Source: DASULA01 sp036278435 (GTDB lineage: Bacteria; Actinomycetota; Actinomycetes; Mycobacteriales; DASULA01). Taken from it: a stretch of DNA of 25,041 nucleotides. Below, one piece after another: positions 8,152-15,655 of this stretch (position 1 is the stretch's first letter; each line of letters begins with the position of its first letter). The translations under genes and the position numbers were made by a program. The notes under the pieces are model-generated. The model was given only the letters and a program-made list of their open reading frames with translations, was not told the DNA's origin and searched no databases. The stretch covers positions 1-25,041 of the forward strand of contig DASULA010000116.1 of the NCBI GenBank assembly GCA_036278435.1. The letters run 5' to 3'.

Positions 8152-8633
8152 ACCGGGTACCGATCCGACCGAACCTCCGGCGGCCCGCTGTTTGTTCGGT
8201 GGCGGGTCCGCGCTCTGTCCGGTACGGCCGCGGAGGTTGGGCGGACCGGTGCGGCGGCCAGACCGGCGGGTGGTCTGGCCGCCGCACCGCGCGCGGGGGG
8301 CACCCGATCCGTGCACGGAAAACAGCGGTACTGCTGGTGTTCGATGCGATACCGCCTTCGCGGTACCGCGTTATTCGGTGTCGTACGACGTCGTCACGTC
8401 GGTACTGCCTGACTTTCGGTGTTCACTGCCTACTGCGATGGTGCTCTGGTACCGGTCTCCTCCGGCCATGGAGGCGACCGCACCAGACGGATCACCCATG
8501 CTCATACCAAACCGGTGATCCGTGTGCCGTACACCAACGGGTCCGGGGACCTGTGGACCCGGTGCGGTGCCCGGCAGGTCAAACAGATTTCCCTGTCGAA
8601 GCGCCATCCCCCGGTAGGGGGCTGAGGCCTCGT
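8152..8633. other. Gene-free convergent intergenic region rich in inverted repeats
   Basis: No credible coding frame was found in these 482 bp. Besides the 18-bp hairpin at 8247-8289, the region holds an imperfect outer stem (AACCTCCGGCGGCC against GGCCGCGGAGGTT), the 12-bp palindrome CGCGGTACCGCG near 8374, overlapping short palindromes around GTCGTACGACGTCGT near 8387-8401, and a 9-bp stem CGGATCACC/GGTGATCCG (8488-8496 with 8514-8522). The part from about 8320 to 8600 is less GC-rich than its surroundings. Confidence 0.5.
8247..8289. terminator. Strong hairpin between convergent genes
   Basis: An 18-bp perfect inverted repeat (left arm 8247-8264, right arm 8272-8289) with a 7-nt loop GGCGGGT. 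It lies 95 bp after the peptidase stop and 344 bp after the chaplin stop on the other strand, so it can serve as a two-way terminator. No T tract is present, as is common in actinomycetes. Confidence 0.7.
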
Positions 8634-9329
8634 CTAGCCGCCGATGATCGGCAGCGTGGGCAGCGTGGGCAGGATCCCGCCGACGATCGGCGCCGTGGTG
8701 CCACCGTTGTCGGCCCGGGTCGCCGCACCGGTCGCCGAGGACGCGGTACGGCCGTAGTCGTCACCCGAGACGCTTGCCCCACCCGGGCAGTGCGCCAGCG
8801 CGTCGCCGACCACGGCGGTGACGGCGTTGCCACACACGTCCACCGGCGCCTTCACCGGAACATCGGCCTGGTTACCCGACAGCACCCCGTGACGACCGCT
8901 GGTGTGCGCGCCCTTCACCCCGTCCCCGTCCCCACCGGTGACCGAAGCACCGCCCTCGCAGTGTGCCAGCGCGCCACCGACCACGGCGGCGACGCCGTTG
9001 CCACACACGTCCACCGGCGCCTTCACCGGAACATCGGCCTGGTTACCCGACAGCACCCCGTGACGACCGCTGGTGTGCGCGCCCTTCACCCCGTCCCCAC
9101 CGGTGACGTTGGAACCACCCTGGCACTCGGCCAGCGCGTGCCCGATGACGGCGACGGCGTTGCCACACACATCGACCGGCGCCTTCACCGGAACGCTGAC
9201 CTGATTACCCGAGCCGATGCCGTTGCCGCCGGACGTCGAGGCGAACGACATGCCGGTCCCGGCGGACAGCGCCGCGGCCAGCCCCACCGACAAGACTGCC
9301 GCACGCAACGACCTGCGCTTGATGTTCAT
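8634..9329 (-). CDS. Chaplin-type secreted surface protein with three chaplin domains
   Basis: The gene encodes 231 residues from an ATG at 9329 with GAGGGA as ribosome binding site. A signal peptide spans residues 1-30 and ends at SFA-ST. Three chaplin domains follow, each of the form SGNQxxVPVKAPVDVCGN...GxALAxC, with Cys pairs at 55/69, 109/124 and 166/181. Linkers repeat VKGAHTSGRHGVL. Chaplins assemble into amyloid-like hydrophobic fibrils on aerial hyphae and spores. The C-terminus PIVGGILPTLPTLPIIGG is hydrophobic but has no LPxTG-type sorting motif or basic tail, so attachment is probably by assembly rather than by sortase. Domains 2 and 3 share a DNA duplication. The neighbouring exported gene is on the same strand. 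Confidence 0.88.
   Translation of the reverse strand: MNIKRRSLRAAVLSVGLAAALSAGTGMSFASTSGGNGIGSGNQVSVPVKAPVDVCGNAVAVIGHALAECQGGSNVTGGDGVKGAHTSGRHGVLSGNQADVPVKAPVDVCGNGVAAVVGGALAHCEGGASVTGGDGDGVKGAHTSGRHGVLSGNQADVPVKAPVDVCGNAVTAVVGDALAHCPGGASVSGDDYGRTASSATGAATRADNGGTTAPIVGGILPTLPTLPIIGG
8825..8927 (-). repeat. 103-bp intragenic duplication, copy covering chaplin domain 3
   Basis: Identical over 103 bp to 8996-9098 (offset 171 bp, 57 codons). It covers the linker and the first half of chaplin domain 3. The copies diverge only where one has an extra GTCCCC unit, one more Asp-Gly pair. Confidence 0.85.
8996..9098 (-). repeat. 103-bp intragenic duplication, copy covering chaplin domain 2
   Basis: The partner of 8825-8927, covering the linker and the first half of domain 2. 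The in-frame period of 171 bp shows that a domain was gained by tandem duplication. Confidence 0.85.
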
Positions 9330-9446
9330 CTGTATTCCCTCTTCCATGACTTGACTGGACCTGTGGGCGGCAGGTGCCACCCCCGCTTGCACGACACCTG
9401 CCGCGAATCCGGCCGCGGTATGGCGGCCACTCGGACAGGCGTCCAG

Positions 9447-10514
9447 TCAGTCGGGGGTGGTCGAGGGGTCGTCGGTGCGCTGCCGTACCGCGCCGGTGCT
9501 GGCGTGCCGGGACGGTCGGTCGGCACCTGGTGCGGCGCCGGGTCCACGGTCGGCCGGCAACGTCACTGACGCGGCAGTCGGGCCGGCCTGTCCGGACGCG
9601 CCCACCGGCGCGGGCGGGGCTGCCGGCACCGACGGCGGTGCGCCGGCCGGGTCGGGCCAGCGGTTCCGCGGGTTCCGGGCCGGGCCGGGCCGGGCCGGAG
9701 CGAGCGACGAGGTGCCCTGCGGTGCCGGCACATCCAACTGCCCGGCCGGCTCGGTACCCACCGACGTCAGCGACGCCTCGATCGCGGGCGCCCGGTGGGC
9801 CGCCGGTGGGGCGGCGGGCAGCGGCACAACACTGGGCCGCGGCCCGGGCCCCTCCCGCCCACCAGCCGGGACGACCGGGCTGGTCGGGCCGGCCGGGTCG
9901 AGCGGGCCGAGCGATCCGGTGACCAGTACCGGCACGGACGCCGTGGCCGCGTGTACCACCGGGCCGGTGACGCCGGCAATTGGGTGGAGGGTCAGCGAGG
10001 GCAACGGCGCAGGATCGTCCACCGCCCGCAACAGGGGAGCGGCCGGTGCCGCCGCCAGGGTGGCGACCCGGATCGCCCGGACCACCCGGACCACCCGAGC
10101 GACCCTGGTGACGTCGGTGACGTCGGCGACGTCGGCGACTGGGACCACCGGGGTGACCCTTGTCACCGGGACGATCCGGGAGATCCGCACCCGCGGCCGG
10201 ACCGGGCGGGTGGTGAACCCGACGACCCACGAGGCCGATCCGGTAGCGGGTTCGGCCGCCGCGAAAACCGCGCCGGGCACCGGAACCGCCCCCGAGGTGG
10301 CATCGCGCGCTGACGTGCCGGCGCCGGACAGTCCGACGTCCTGCCCGCCGGCGGTGGCGCCGGCGGCATAGGATGCGGTGCTGCCGCACAGCAGCCAGGC
10401 GACGACCGCGAACCCGGCGAGCATGGCCGCACGAACCAGCAGTCTGCCCGGCGCCCGGACCGCCGCGGCGGCACATGCCACCCCGACGGACTCCGCATGC
10501 CGCTGCTCGGCCAC
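9447..10514 (-). CDS. Exported Pro/Ala/Val-rich protein of unknown function with a V-x-charged triplet repeat
   Basis: About 355 residues from GTG 10514, chosen because GGAGG lies 4 nt upstream; TTG 10562 and GTG 10550 are in frame but lack it. A hydrophobic segment (RAAMLAGFAVVAWLLCGSTASYA, described in two parts: RAAMLAGFAVVAW and LLCGSTASYA) at 28-50 is a likely signal peptide ending at ASYA. Residues 111-152 are fourteen triplets [VI]-x-[R/P/D]: first basic and Pro, then three ending in Asp, then six ending in Arg. The rest is Pro/Ala-rich and probably disordered. I recognise no family. Its place directly upstream of the chaplin on the same strand suggests a cell-surface or spore-coat role. 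Confidence 0.6.
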   Translation of the reverse strand: MAEQRHAESVGVACAAAAVRAPGRLLVRAAMLAGFAVVAWLLCGSTASYAAGATAGGQDVGLSGAGTSARDATSGAVPVPGAVFAAAEPATGSASWVVGFTTRPVRPRVRISRIVPVTRVTPVVPVADVADVTDVTRVARVVRVVRAIRVATLAAAPAAPLLRAVDDPAPLPSLTLHPIAGVTGPVVHAATASVPVLVTGSLGPLDPAGPTSPVVPAGGREGPGPRPSVVPLPAAPPAAHRAPAIEASLTSVGTEPAGQLDVPAPQGTSSLAPARPGPARNPRNRWPDPAGAPPSVPAAPPAPVGASGQAGPTAASVTLPADRGPGAAPGADRPSRHASTGAVRQRTDDPSTTPD

Positions 10515-10564
10515 ATCGCCTCCGGGCACTGAATGTCGATTGCTGATCACTCGCAGTGCCAACG

Positions 10565-10727
10565 ACCATTCAGGCCCGAGGTAACGGGATAATCCGCGGA
10601 AGAATTTGTCGACCAGGGAAACTGTCGCCGTTCACCCGCGAAGCGGTATCCGGGCGATAATTCCGATTTCAACAATAAAGGGCAACCCGCGGGTTCCTGG
10701 TGAAATTCAACTGATCTGCGGGCAGGC
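10565..10727 (-). promoter_or_regulatory. AT-richer region upstream of the exported protein gene
   Basis: These 163 bp are clearly less GC-rich than the surroundings (for example AATTCCGATTTCAACAATAA). They separate the permease gene from the exported protein gene on the same strand, so they probably hold the promoter of the latter. I could not pick a convincing -35/-10 pair. Confidence 0.35.
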
Positions 10728-11624
10728 CTACTGCATTGCCCCGGCGTCGGACCGCTGTGCGCGCCGCACCAGTGGCGAGGTGTCGAGCAGGGCGATACCG
10801 GCGATCACGGCGGCACCGGCGAACAGCTCCACTGGAATGTCCACGTCCGTGTGGCCGATCCGCTCGTGGAAGGCGGTCACCGCGATGACACTGGCCGACA
10901 GCGGTATCAGCACGTCGATGAGCGGCAGGCTGACCGCCAGCGGCCCGGCCTGGAACGCGCTCTGGGAGAGCAGCACACCGGTGCACGCGACCACCGCGAG
11001 CGCCCACGGCTGCCAGTTCGTCACCGCGACGACACCCCGTTCCGCGAACAGGGTGCCGGCCGCCTTGGTCAGGGTCGCCATCACTCCGAACGTCACGCCG
11101 GTCCCGACCGCCAGCATGCTGGTGCGGGTCAGGCCCGGACGGTGTGGAGCCAGCAGCAGCGCCGCGCCGACGATCGGTACCACCGCGGCCATCACCAGCA
11201 GCCACCGGCCGGTGTCCAGCGGCCGGGTGCTCTGGCTGGGTGCGGCGGTGATCAGGAACCCGGCCAGGCCCCCCACCACCAGACTCGCCCCGAGCCATTC
11301 CCGCGGGCTCAGCCGGCGCCCGGCCAGTCGCGCGGACACCGGCAGCGCGAACAACAGTTCGGTGATGATCAGCGGCTGCACCAGGGTGATCGGCCCCAGG
11401 TACAGGGCCACCGCCTGGAACCCGAACCCGGCCGCCCCGGCACCGGAACCGGCCAACCAGTCCCGCCGGTGCAGCAGGTCGAGGATCAGCCTGGGCCGCA
11501 GGGCGTCGGCGGGCGGGGCACCGCGGGCGGCCCGCTGCTGGAGCACCGACGCGCCGGCGAAGGTGGCACCGGCGATGACCGCGAGCGCGGTGGCGATCCC
11601 CAGCGACACCGGTCGGGTCAGCAC
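10728..11624 (-). CDS. DMT-superfamily permease (EamA-like, about ten transmembrane segments)
   Basis: About 298 residues from GTG 11624. The longer open frame upstream is Arg/Gly-rich and contains a DNA tandem repeat, so I leave it out. Hydrophobic segments run in two homologous halves: LGIATALAVIAGATFAGASV, FGFQAVALYLGPITLVQPLI, ELLFALPVSARLAG, WLGASLVVGGLAGFLIT, LLVMAAVVPIVGAALLL, AVGTGVTFGVMATLTKAAG, ALAVVACTGVLLSQSAF, LAVSLPLIDVLIPLSASVIA and LFAGAAVIAGIALLDTS. This layout is that of drug/metabolite transporters. The substrate is unknown. The ribosome binding site is weak and the start is uncertain by several codons. Confidence 0.75.
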   Translation of the reverse strand: MLTRPVSLGIATALAVIAGATFAGASVLQQRAARGAPPADALRPRLILDLLHRRDWLAGSGAGAAGFGFQAVALYLGPITLVQPLIITELLFALPVSARLAGRRLSPREWLGASLVVGGLAGFLITAAPSQSTRPLDTGRWLLVMAAVVPIVGAALLLAPHRPGLTRTSMLAVGTGVTFGVMATLTKAAGTLFAERGVVAVTNWQPWALAVVACTGVLLSQSAFQAGPLAVSLPLIDVLIPLSASVIAVTAFHERIGHTDVDIPVELFAGAAVIAGIALLDTSPLVRRAQRSDAGAMQ

Positions 11625-12138
11625 GGCGTCGTCCGGACAGACCCGACCGGCACCCGTGGGAGGTGCTGGTGGACCCGCATCGCCATCGCGTTCTCCGGTA
11701 CCTCTGCCTGGACGACCGCCTGCCTGGACGACCATCTGCCTGGACGACCGTCGCCGACGGGTCGGCGGCATCGGGGAGAGTGTCCGCTGACACCACCGGC
11801 CACGCGACGCACACACGCCGTAAGCGGGTGGAGTGTCTTGAATAGGATGACAAAGGAGGTACGGGCGGTGCACCGCCCGCTGCCGCGACCATCCGTCCCC
11901 GGGCGGTCGCCGTGGCGGAGTCGTGGCCCCCGCACAGCGGTGGCCCGCACGGCGGTGCGGCGCAAGCCGGCGCGGTACCCGCGCGCCCCTCTACACGACC
12001 GGGAACCGGAAGCCGCCGGCTCGCGCCGGGCCAGCCTGTGTGGCCACGGCTATCGAACCGCGCCGTGGGCCGGTCACACCGCGCCGATGGCGGCACCGCA
12101 TAGCCGCATGCGCGGCCCGCATCAGCCACCGGTCACCG
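11625..12138. other. 514-bp region without a convincing gene, between the permease start and the asd end
   Basis: The region contains the 16-bp-period repeats (11704-11749), a short inverted repeat GTGTC-CGCT-GACAC (11780-11793), a near-ideal Shine-Dalgarno AAAGGAGGT (11852-11860) and the 18-bp palindrome CGGGCGGTGCACCGCCCG (11862-11879). Open frames on the + strand after that site are Arg/Pro-rich and run on into the antisense of asd, which is the mark of GC-rich non-coding DNA. I do not call a gene. Confidence 0.5.
11704..11749. repeat. Three direct repeats of a 14-bp core, period 16 bp
   Basis: CTGCCTGGACGACC occurs exactly at 11704-11717, 11720-11733 and 11736-11749. The period of 16 is not a multiple of three, so it does not maintain a reading frame. 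It lies 80-125 bp upstream of the chosen permease start. Confidence 0.8.
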
Positions 12139-13212
12139 TCAGAACTCGGCGGCGACCAACTCGGCGATCTCCGCGGTGTTCAGCGCGGCACCCTTGCGCA
12201 GGTTGTCGCCGACCACGAACAGATCCAGCGTGTTCGGGAAGTCCAGGGCCTGCCGGATCCGTCCGACGTAGGTCGGATCGGTGCCCACCACGTCGGCCGG
12301 GGTGGGGAAGATTCCCGCGGCCGGGTCGTCGAGCACGACCACGCTCGGCGCGGCGTCCAGCACGGCCCGCGCCTCGGCCACGCCCACCGGTGCGGCGAAG
12401 GTGGCGTGCACCGCAAGCGAGTGGGTGGTGACCACCGGCACCCGCACGCAGGTCGCCGATACCCTCAGGTCGGGGATACCGAGGATCTTGCGGGACTCGT
12501 CGCGAACCTTCATCTCCTCCGAGGACCAGCCACCGTCCCGGTGCGACCCGGCCCAGGGCACCACGTTCAGCGCCACCGGGGCCGGGAACGGCGACCGGAC
12601 GGCCGAGCCGAGGGCGGCGTCGACCGCCTTGCGCACGTCACCGGCGGCCTGCCCCAGGGTGCGGTCGCCGGCCACCGCGGCCAGTTCGTCGTACAGCCGC
12701 TCGGTCGCCGGCACGCCGCCGCCGGACACCGCCTGGTAGGAGGCCACCACCAGTTCGGTGAGCCGCCAGCGCCGGTGCAGCGCGCCCATCGCGGCCATCA
12801 TGGTCAGCGTGGTGCAGTTCGGGTTCGCGATGATGCCGCGCGGCCGGACCCGAGCCCGTTGCGGGTTCACCTCGGGTACCACCAGCGGCACCTGGGGGTC
12901 CATCCTGAACGCGGCGGAGTTGTCCACCACGACCGCGCCGCGGCCGGCCGCGACCGGCGCCCAGATGGCCGACACCTCGTCGGGCACGTCGAACATGGCC
13001 ACCCGCACCCCGTCGAACACCTCGGGGGCCAGTGCGCGAACCTCGACCTGCTCGCCGCGGACCGGCAGCCGCCGGCCAGCCGACCGAGCCGAGGCGACCA
13101 GCCGGATCTCCCCCCACACGTCCGGACGCTCGGTCAGGATCGACCGCATCACCGTGCCCACCGCGCCGGTGGCGCCCACCACGGCCAGGGTCGGCCGGTC
13201 CACGCCGCTCAT
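12139..13212 (-). CDS. asd: Aspartate-semialdehyde dehydrogenase
   Basis: The gene encodes 357 residues from ATG 13212, preceded by a purine-rich GGAGTGGGGGAACG. It reduces aspartyl phosphate to aspartate semialdehyde with NADPH, the branch-point precursor of lysine/diaminopimelate, threonine and methionine. Visible motifs: the nucleotide-binding VVGATGAVG (residues 11-19), the catalytic Cys 133 in ANPNCTTL, the substrate-binding region SYQAVSGGGVPATERL (about 158-173), and RVPVVTTHSLAVHA with the conserved His 264. The third residue of the usual SGAG is Gly here, a mild variation. lysC ends 58 nt upstream on the same strand, the standard lysC-asd order in actinobacteria. Confidence 0.96.
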   Translation of the reverse strand: MSGVDRPTLAVVGATGAVGTVMRSILTERPDVWGEIRLVASARSAGRRLPVRGEQVEVRALAPEVFDGVRVAMFDVPDEVSAIWAPVAAGRGAVVVDNSAAFRMDPQVPLVVPEVNPQRARVRPRGIIANPNCTTLTMMAAMGALHRRWRLTELVVASYQAVSGGGVPATERLYDELAAVAGDRTLGQAAGDVRKAVDAALGSAVRSPFPAPVALNVVPWAGSHRDGGWSSEEMKVRDESRKILGIPDLRVSATCVRVPVVTTHSLAVHATFAAPVGVAEARAVLDAAPSVVVLDDPAAGIFPTPADVVGTDPTYVGRIRQALDFPNTLDLFVVGDNLRKGAALNTAEIAELVAAEF

Positions 13213-13270
13213 CGTTCCCCCACTCCGCTCGGTCGTCACCCGTCTGACCCGGGCCGGCCCACCACACCCG

Positions 13271-13789
13271 CTACCGGCCGGTCCCCCCGTACACCGCGGC
13301 CTCCGCCCCGCCACCGAGATCGAAGGCCTCGTGCAGTGCCCGCACCGCGCTGTCCAGGGCGGTGTCCCGGCACACCACTGAGATCCGGATCTCCGAGGTC
13401 GAGATCATCTCCACGTTCACCCCGGAGTCGGCCAGTGCCTGGAAGAACGTCGCCGACACCCCGGGATGCGAGCGCATCCCGGCGCCGATCAGGGACGCCT
13501 TGCCGATGTGGTCGTCGTAGAGCAGGCTTTCGAACCCGACCGCCTCCCGCACCTTCTGCAACGCAGACAGCGCGGTCGCACCGTCGCTGCGGGGCAGGGT
13601 GAAGGAGATGTCGGTGCGCCCGGTCGCGGCGGCGGACACGTTCTGGACGATCATGTCGATGTTGACCTCGGCGTCGGCCAGCGCCCGAAAGATGGTCGCC
13701 GCCTCGCCGGGTTTGTCCGGTACGCCGACCACGGTGACCTTCGCTTCGCTGCGGTCGTGCGCGACTCCGGTGATGATCGCCTGTTCCAC
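13271..13789 (-). CDS. lysC: Aspartokinase beta subunit from an internal start in lysC
   Basis: An in-frame GTG at 13789-13787 begins residue 250 of LysC (MEQAIITGVAHDRSEAK, 172 residues). GGGAG lies 8 nt upstream, a usable ribosome binding site. In C. glutamicum the beta subunit of the alpha2beta2 aspartokinase starts at the matching place and has the same length. The internal initiation is inferred from this match, not shown. Confidence 0.5.
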   Translation of the reverse strand: MEQAIITGVAHDRSEAKVTVVGVPDKPGEAATIFRALADAEVNIDMIVQNVSAAATGRTDISFTLPRSDGATALSALQKVREAVGFESLLYDDHIGKASLIGAGMRSHPGVSATFFQALADSGVNVEMISTSEIRISVVCRDTALDSAVRALHEAFDLGGGAEAAVYGGTGR

Positions 13790-14536
13790 CGGCAGATCTC
13801 CCATCCGCCCGGTCACCACTGTGCCGGGCCGGTCCGAGAACGAGGAGCGGACGTGCACCGCGATGCCGTACCGCCGGGCATACTCCACGCACCGCAGCAT
13901 GAGCACCTTGGCCCCGCACGCGGCCATCTCCAGCATCTCCTCGTAGGTCACCGTCTCCAGCCGGCGGGCGTTCCGCACGATCCGCGGGTCGGCGGTGAAC
14001 ACGCCGTCCACGTCGGTGTAGATCTCGCACACGTCGGCGCCCAGCGCGGCCGCCAGCGCCACCGCGGTGGTGTCGGTGCCACCCCGACCCAGGGTGGTGA
14101 TGTCTTTGGTGTCCTGGGACACCCCCTGGAAACCGGCCACGATAGCCACCGCGCCGTCGGCGACCGCGGAGGCGATCCGGCCGGGGGTGACGTCGATGAT
14201 GCGGGCCCGCCCGTGGGTCGAGTCGGTGATCATGCCGGCCTGCGAACCGGTGAACGAGCGCGCCTCGTAACCCAGCGAGCTGATCGCCATGGCCAGCAAC
14301 GCCATGGAGATCCGCTCACCGGCGGTGAGCAGCATGTCCAGTTCGCGCGGCGGCGGCAACGGGGACACCTGCCGGGCGAGGTCGAGCAGCTCGTCGGTCG
14401 TGTCGCCCATGGCAGAGACGGCGACCACGACGTTGTGGCCCTGGCGGCGAACCGACACGATCCGTTCGGCCACCCGCTTGACCCGCTCGGCGTCAGCGAC
14501 CGAGGAGCCGCCATACTTCTGTACGACGAGCCCCAC
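13271..14536 (-). CDS. lysC: Aspartokinase (lysine/threonine-sensitive type), alpha subunit
   Basis: The gene encodes 421 residues from GTG 14536, with GAGGAGG 7 nt upstream. The kinase domain runs from LVVQKYGGSSV to about residue 245 and includes TTLGRGGTDTTAVALAAAL and YTDVDGVFTADPRIV. Two ACT domains follow (VTVVGVPDKPGEAATIFRAL and IGAGMRSHPGVSATFFQALAD), which carry feedback inhibition by lysine and threonine in relatives. It phosphorylates aspartate, the first committed step of the aspartate pathway. The length equals that of the Corynebacterium glutamicum enzyme. A -10 box TAGGCT lies about 27 nt upstream of the start. The gene is transcribed towards asd, and diverges from the ABC exporter. 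Confidence 0.96.
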   Translation of the reverse strand: MGLVVQKYGGSSVADAERVKRVAERIVSVRRQGHNVVVAVSAMGDTTDELLDLARQVSPLPPPRELDMLLTAGERISMALLAMAISSLGYEARSFTGSQAGMITDSTHGRARIIDVTPGRIASAVADGAVAIVAGFQGVSQDTKDITTLGRGGTDTTAVALAAALGADVCEIYTDVDGVFTADPRIVRNARRLETVTYEEMLEMAACGAKVLMLRCVEYARRYGIAVHVRSSFSDRPGTVVTGRMGDLPVEQAIITGVAHDRSEAKVTVVGVPDKPGEAATIFRALADAEVNIDMIVQNVSAAATGRTDISFTLPRSDGATALSALQKVREAVGFESLLYDDHIGKASLIGAGMRSHPGVSATFFQALADSGVNVEMISTSEIRISVVCRDTALDSAVRALHEAFDLGGGAEAAVYGGTGR

Positions 14537-14562
14537 CGGATGCCTCCTCACGATCACCGCTG

Positions 14563-14568
14563 AGCCTA
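14563..14568 (-). promoter_or_regulatory. Putative -10 box of the lysC-asd operon
   Basis: TAGGCT on the - strand. Transcription would start about 20 nt before the lysC GTG, a short leader that fits GAGGAGG. No convincing -35 hexamer was found, and no lysine riboswitch-size leader is present. Confidence 0.4.
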
Positions 14569-14716
14569 CCCGGCACGCCGGTGACCGCAGATGAGTGAGC
14601 TCGGGTGACACGGTCCGCGGGCGGGCGCTGCCGTACCAACTCACATGTACCAAGTCACGCTCTGGTGTGTCCGCACGGGCGATGCGGGTCCCGGCACGGG
14701 TTTGGACGCAATCGGC

Positions 14717-14722
14717 TAGATT
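14717..14722 (+). promoter_or_regulatory. Putative -10 box of the ABC exporter operon; leaderless start
   Basis: TAGATT ends 6 nt before the GTG at 14729. This places the transcription start at or next to the start codon and explains the absence of a Shine-Dalgarno. Leaderless starts of this kind are common in actinobacteria. Confidence 0.5.
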
Positions 14723-14728
14723 CGCGGG

Positions 14729-15655
14729 GTGGGCGACGGCGGGGTGGACGCGCACGGGGTGCGCCGGGCGTTCGGGTCGGTCCAGGCCGTCCGGGACATG
14801 AGCATCCGGGCCCACCCGGGCCAGGTGACCGCGCTGGTCGGGCCGAACGGCTCGGGCAAGACCACGCTGCTGCTGGTGCTGGCCACGCTGCTGGTGCCCG
14901 ACGGCGGTGAGGTGCGGGTGGCCGGCTTTGACCCGGTGACCCAGCCTGACGAGGTTCGTGGGCGGATGGGCTGGTCGCCCGACGTGTTCGGACTGTATGA
15001 AAATCTGACCACCCGCGAGTACCTGGACGTGATGGCCGCGGCCTACCGGGTGCCGGTCACGGTCCGCCGGTTACGGGTGTCCCACCTGCTTGGCCTGGCC
15101 CGGCTGGACGACCTCGCCGACGCGCCGGTGCACACCCTGTCCCGCGGCCAGAAGCAGCGGTTGGGCCTGGTCCGGGCGCTGGTGCACGAGCCGTCGGTGC
15201 TGTTGCTGGACGAACCGGCGTCCGGGCTGGACCCGCGCAGCCGGGTGGAACTGCGCGACCTGCTGCGCAGCCTGGCCGGGCAGGGCACGGCAGTGGTGGT
15301 GTCCAGCCACATCCTGGCCGACCTGGAGGAGCTGGCCGACCGGGTGGTGTTCGTCGACGCCGGTCGTACCGTGGGTCAGCATCGGATCGACGAGCTACCG
15401 GCCGCACGGGCGGCCCGCACCTACCGGCTGCGCGCGCTGGACATGCCGCGGCTGGTCGAGGCACTCGATCTGGCCGGCGTGCCGCACGACCCGGCGGGCA
15501 CGCCGGGGCTGGACGTGCGGGTGTTCGGCGGTGAGCCGGCCGCCGCCCGGCTGCTGGCCGACCTGGTCGGTTCCGGGGTGCTGGTGACCTCGTTCGCCCC
15601 GCTCGGGGGCGCGCTGGAGGCGGCCTACCTGGACCTGACCCAGGAAACGGCATGA
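14729..15655 (+). CDS. ABC transporter ATP-binding protein
   Basis: The gene encodes 308 residues. All nucleotide-binding motifs are present: Walker A GPNGSGKTT (38-46), signature LSRGQKQ (137-143), Walker B VLLLDEP (157-163) followed by ASGLDP, and the switch His 194 in VSSH. The Q-loop position reads GWSPDVFGLYENLTTREYL, as in export-type ATPases of the CcmA/DrrA family. The last about 95 residues form a C-terminal extension after HILADLEELADRVVFVDAG. It should energise the permease encoded just downstream. The stop overlaps an ATG (ATGA) that opens a tiny ORF instead of the permease gene itself. Confidence 0.92.
   Translation: MGDGGVDAHGVRRAFGSVQAVRDMSIRAHPGQVTALVGPNGSGKTTLLLVLATLLVPDGGEVRVAGFDPVTQPDEVRGRMGWSPDVFGLYENLTTREYLDVMAAAYRVPVTVRRLRVSHLLGLARLDDLADAPVHTLSRGQKQRLGLVRALVHEPSVLLLDEPASGLDPRSRVELRDLLRSLAGQGTAVVVSSHILADLEELADRVVFVDAGRTVGQHRIDELPAARAARTYRLRALDMPRLVEALDLAGVPHDPAGTPGLDVRVFGGEPAAARLLADLVGSGVLVTSFAPLGGALEAAYLDLTQETA

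Noticed and set aside
8152..8633. Possible CRISPR array or phage attachment site in the inverted-repeat-rich gap
   Set aside because: No regularly spaced direct repeats are present, and no integrase or tRNA fragment is nearby.
10606..11790. 394-codon + strand frame opposite the permease gene
   Set aside because: The - strand reading gives repeated hydrophobic helices of a DMT permease, while the + strand product is Ser/Arg/Pro-rich without structure. It is a shadow.
11912..12103. 63-codon + strand ORF beginning MAESWPPHSGG after the orphan Shine-Dalgarno
   Set aside because: It starts 50 nt downstream of the ribosome binding site, in another frame than the GTG placed by it, and its composition is that of random GC-rich DNA.
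14537..14728. Lysine riboswitch before lysC
   Set aside because: The distance from the likely -10 box to the lysC start is only about 27 nt, far too short for the lysine riboswitch, and no aptamer-like stems were seen.
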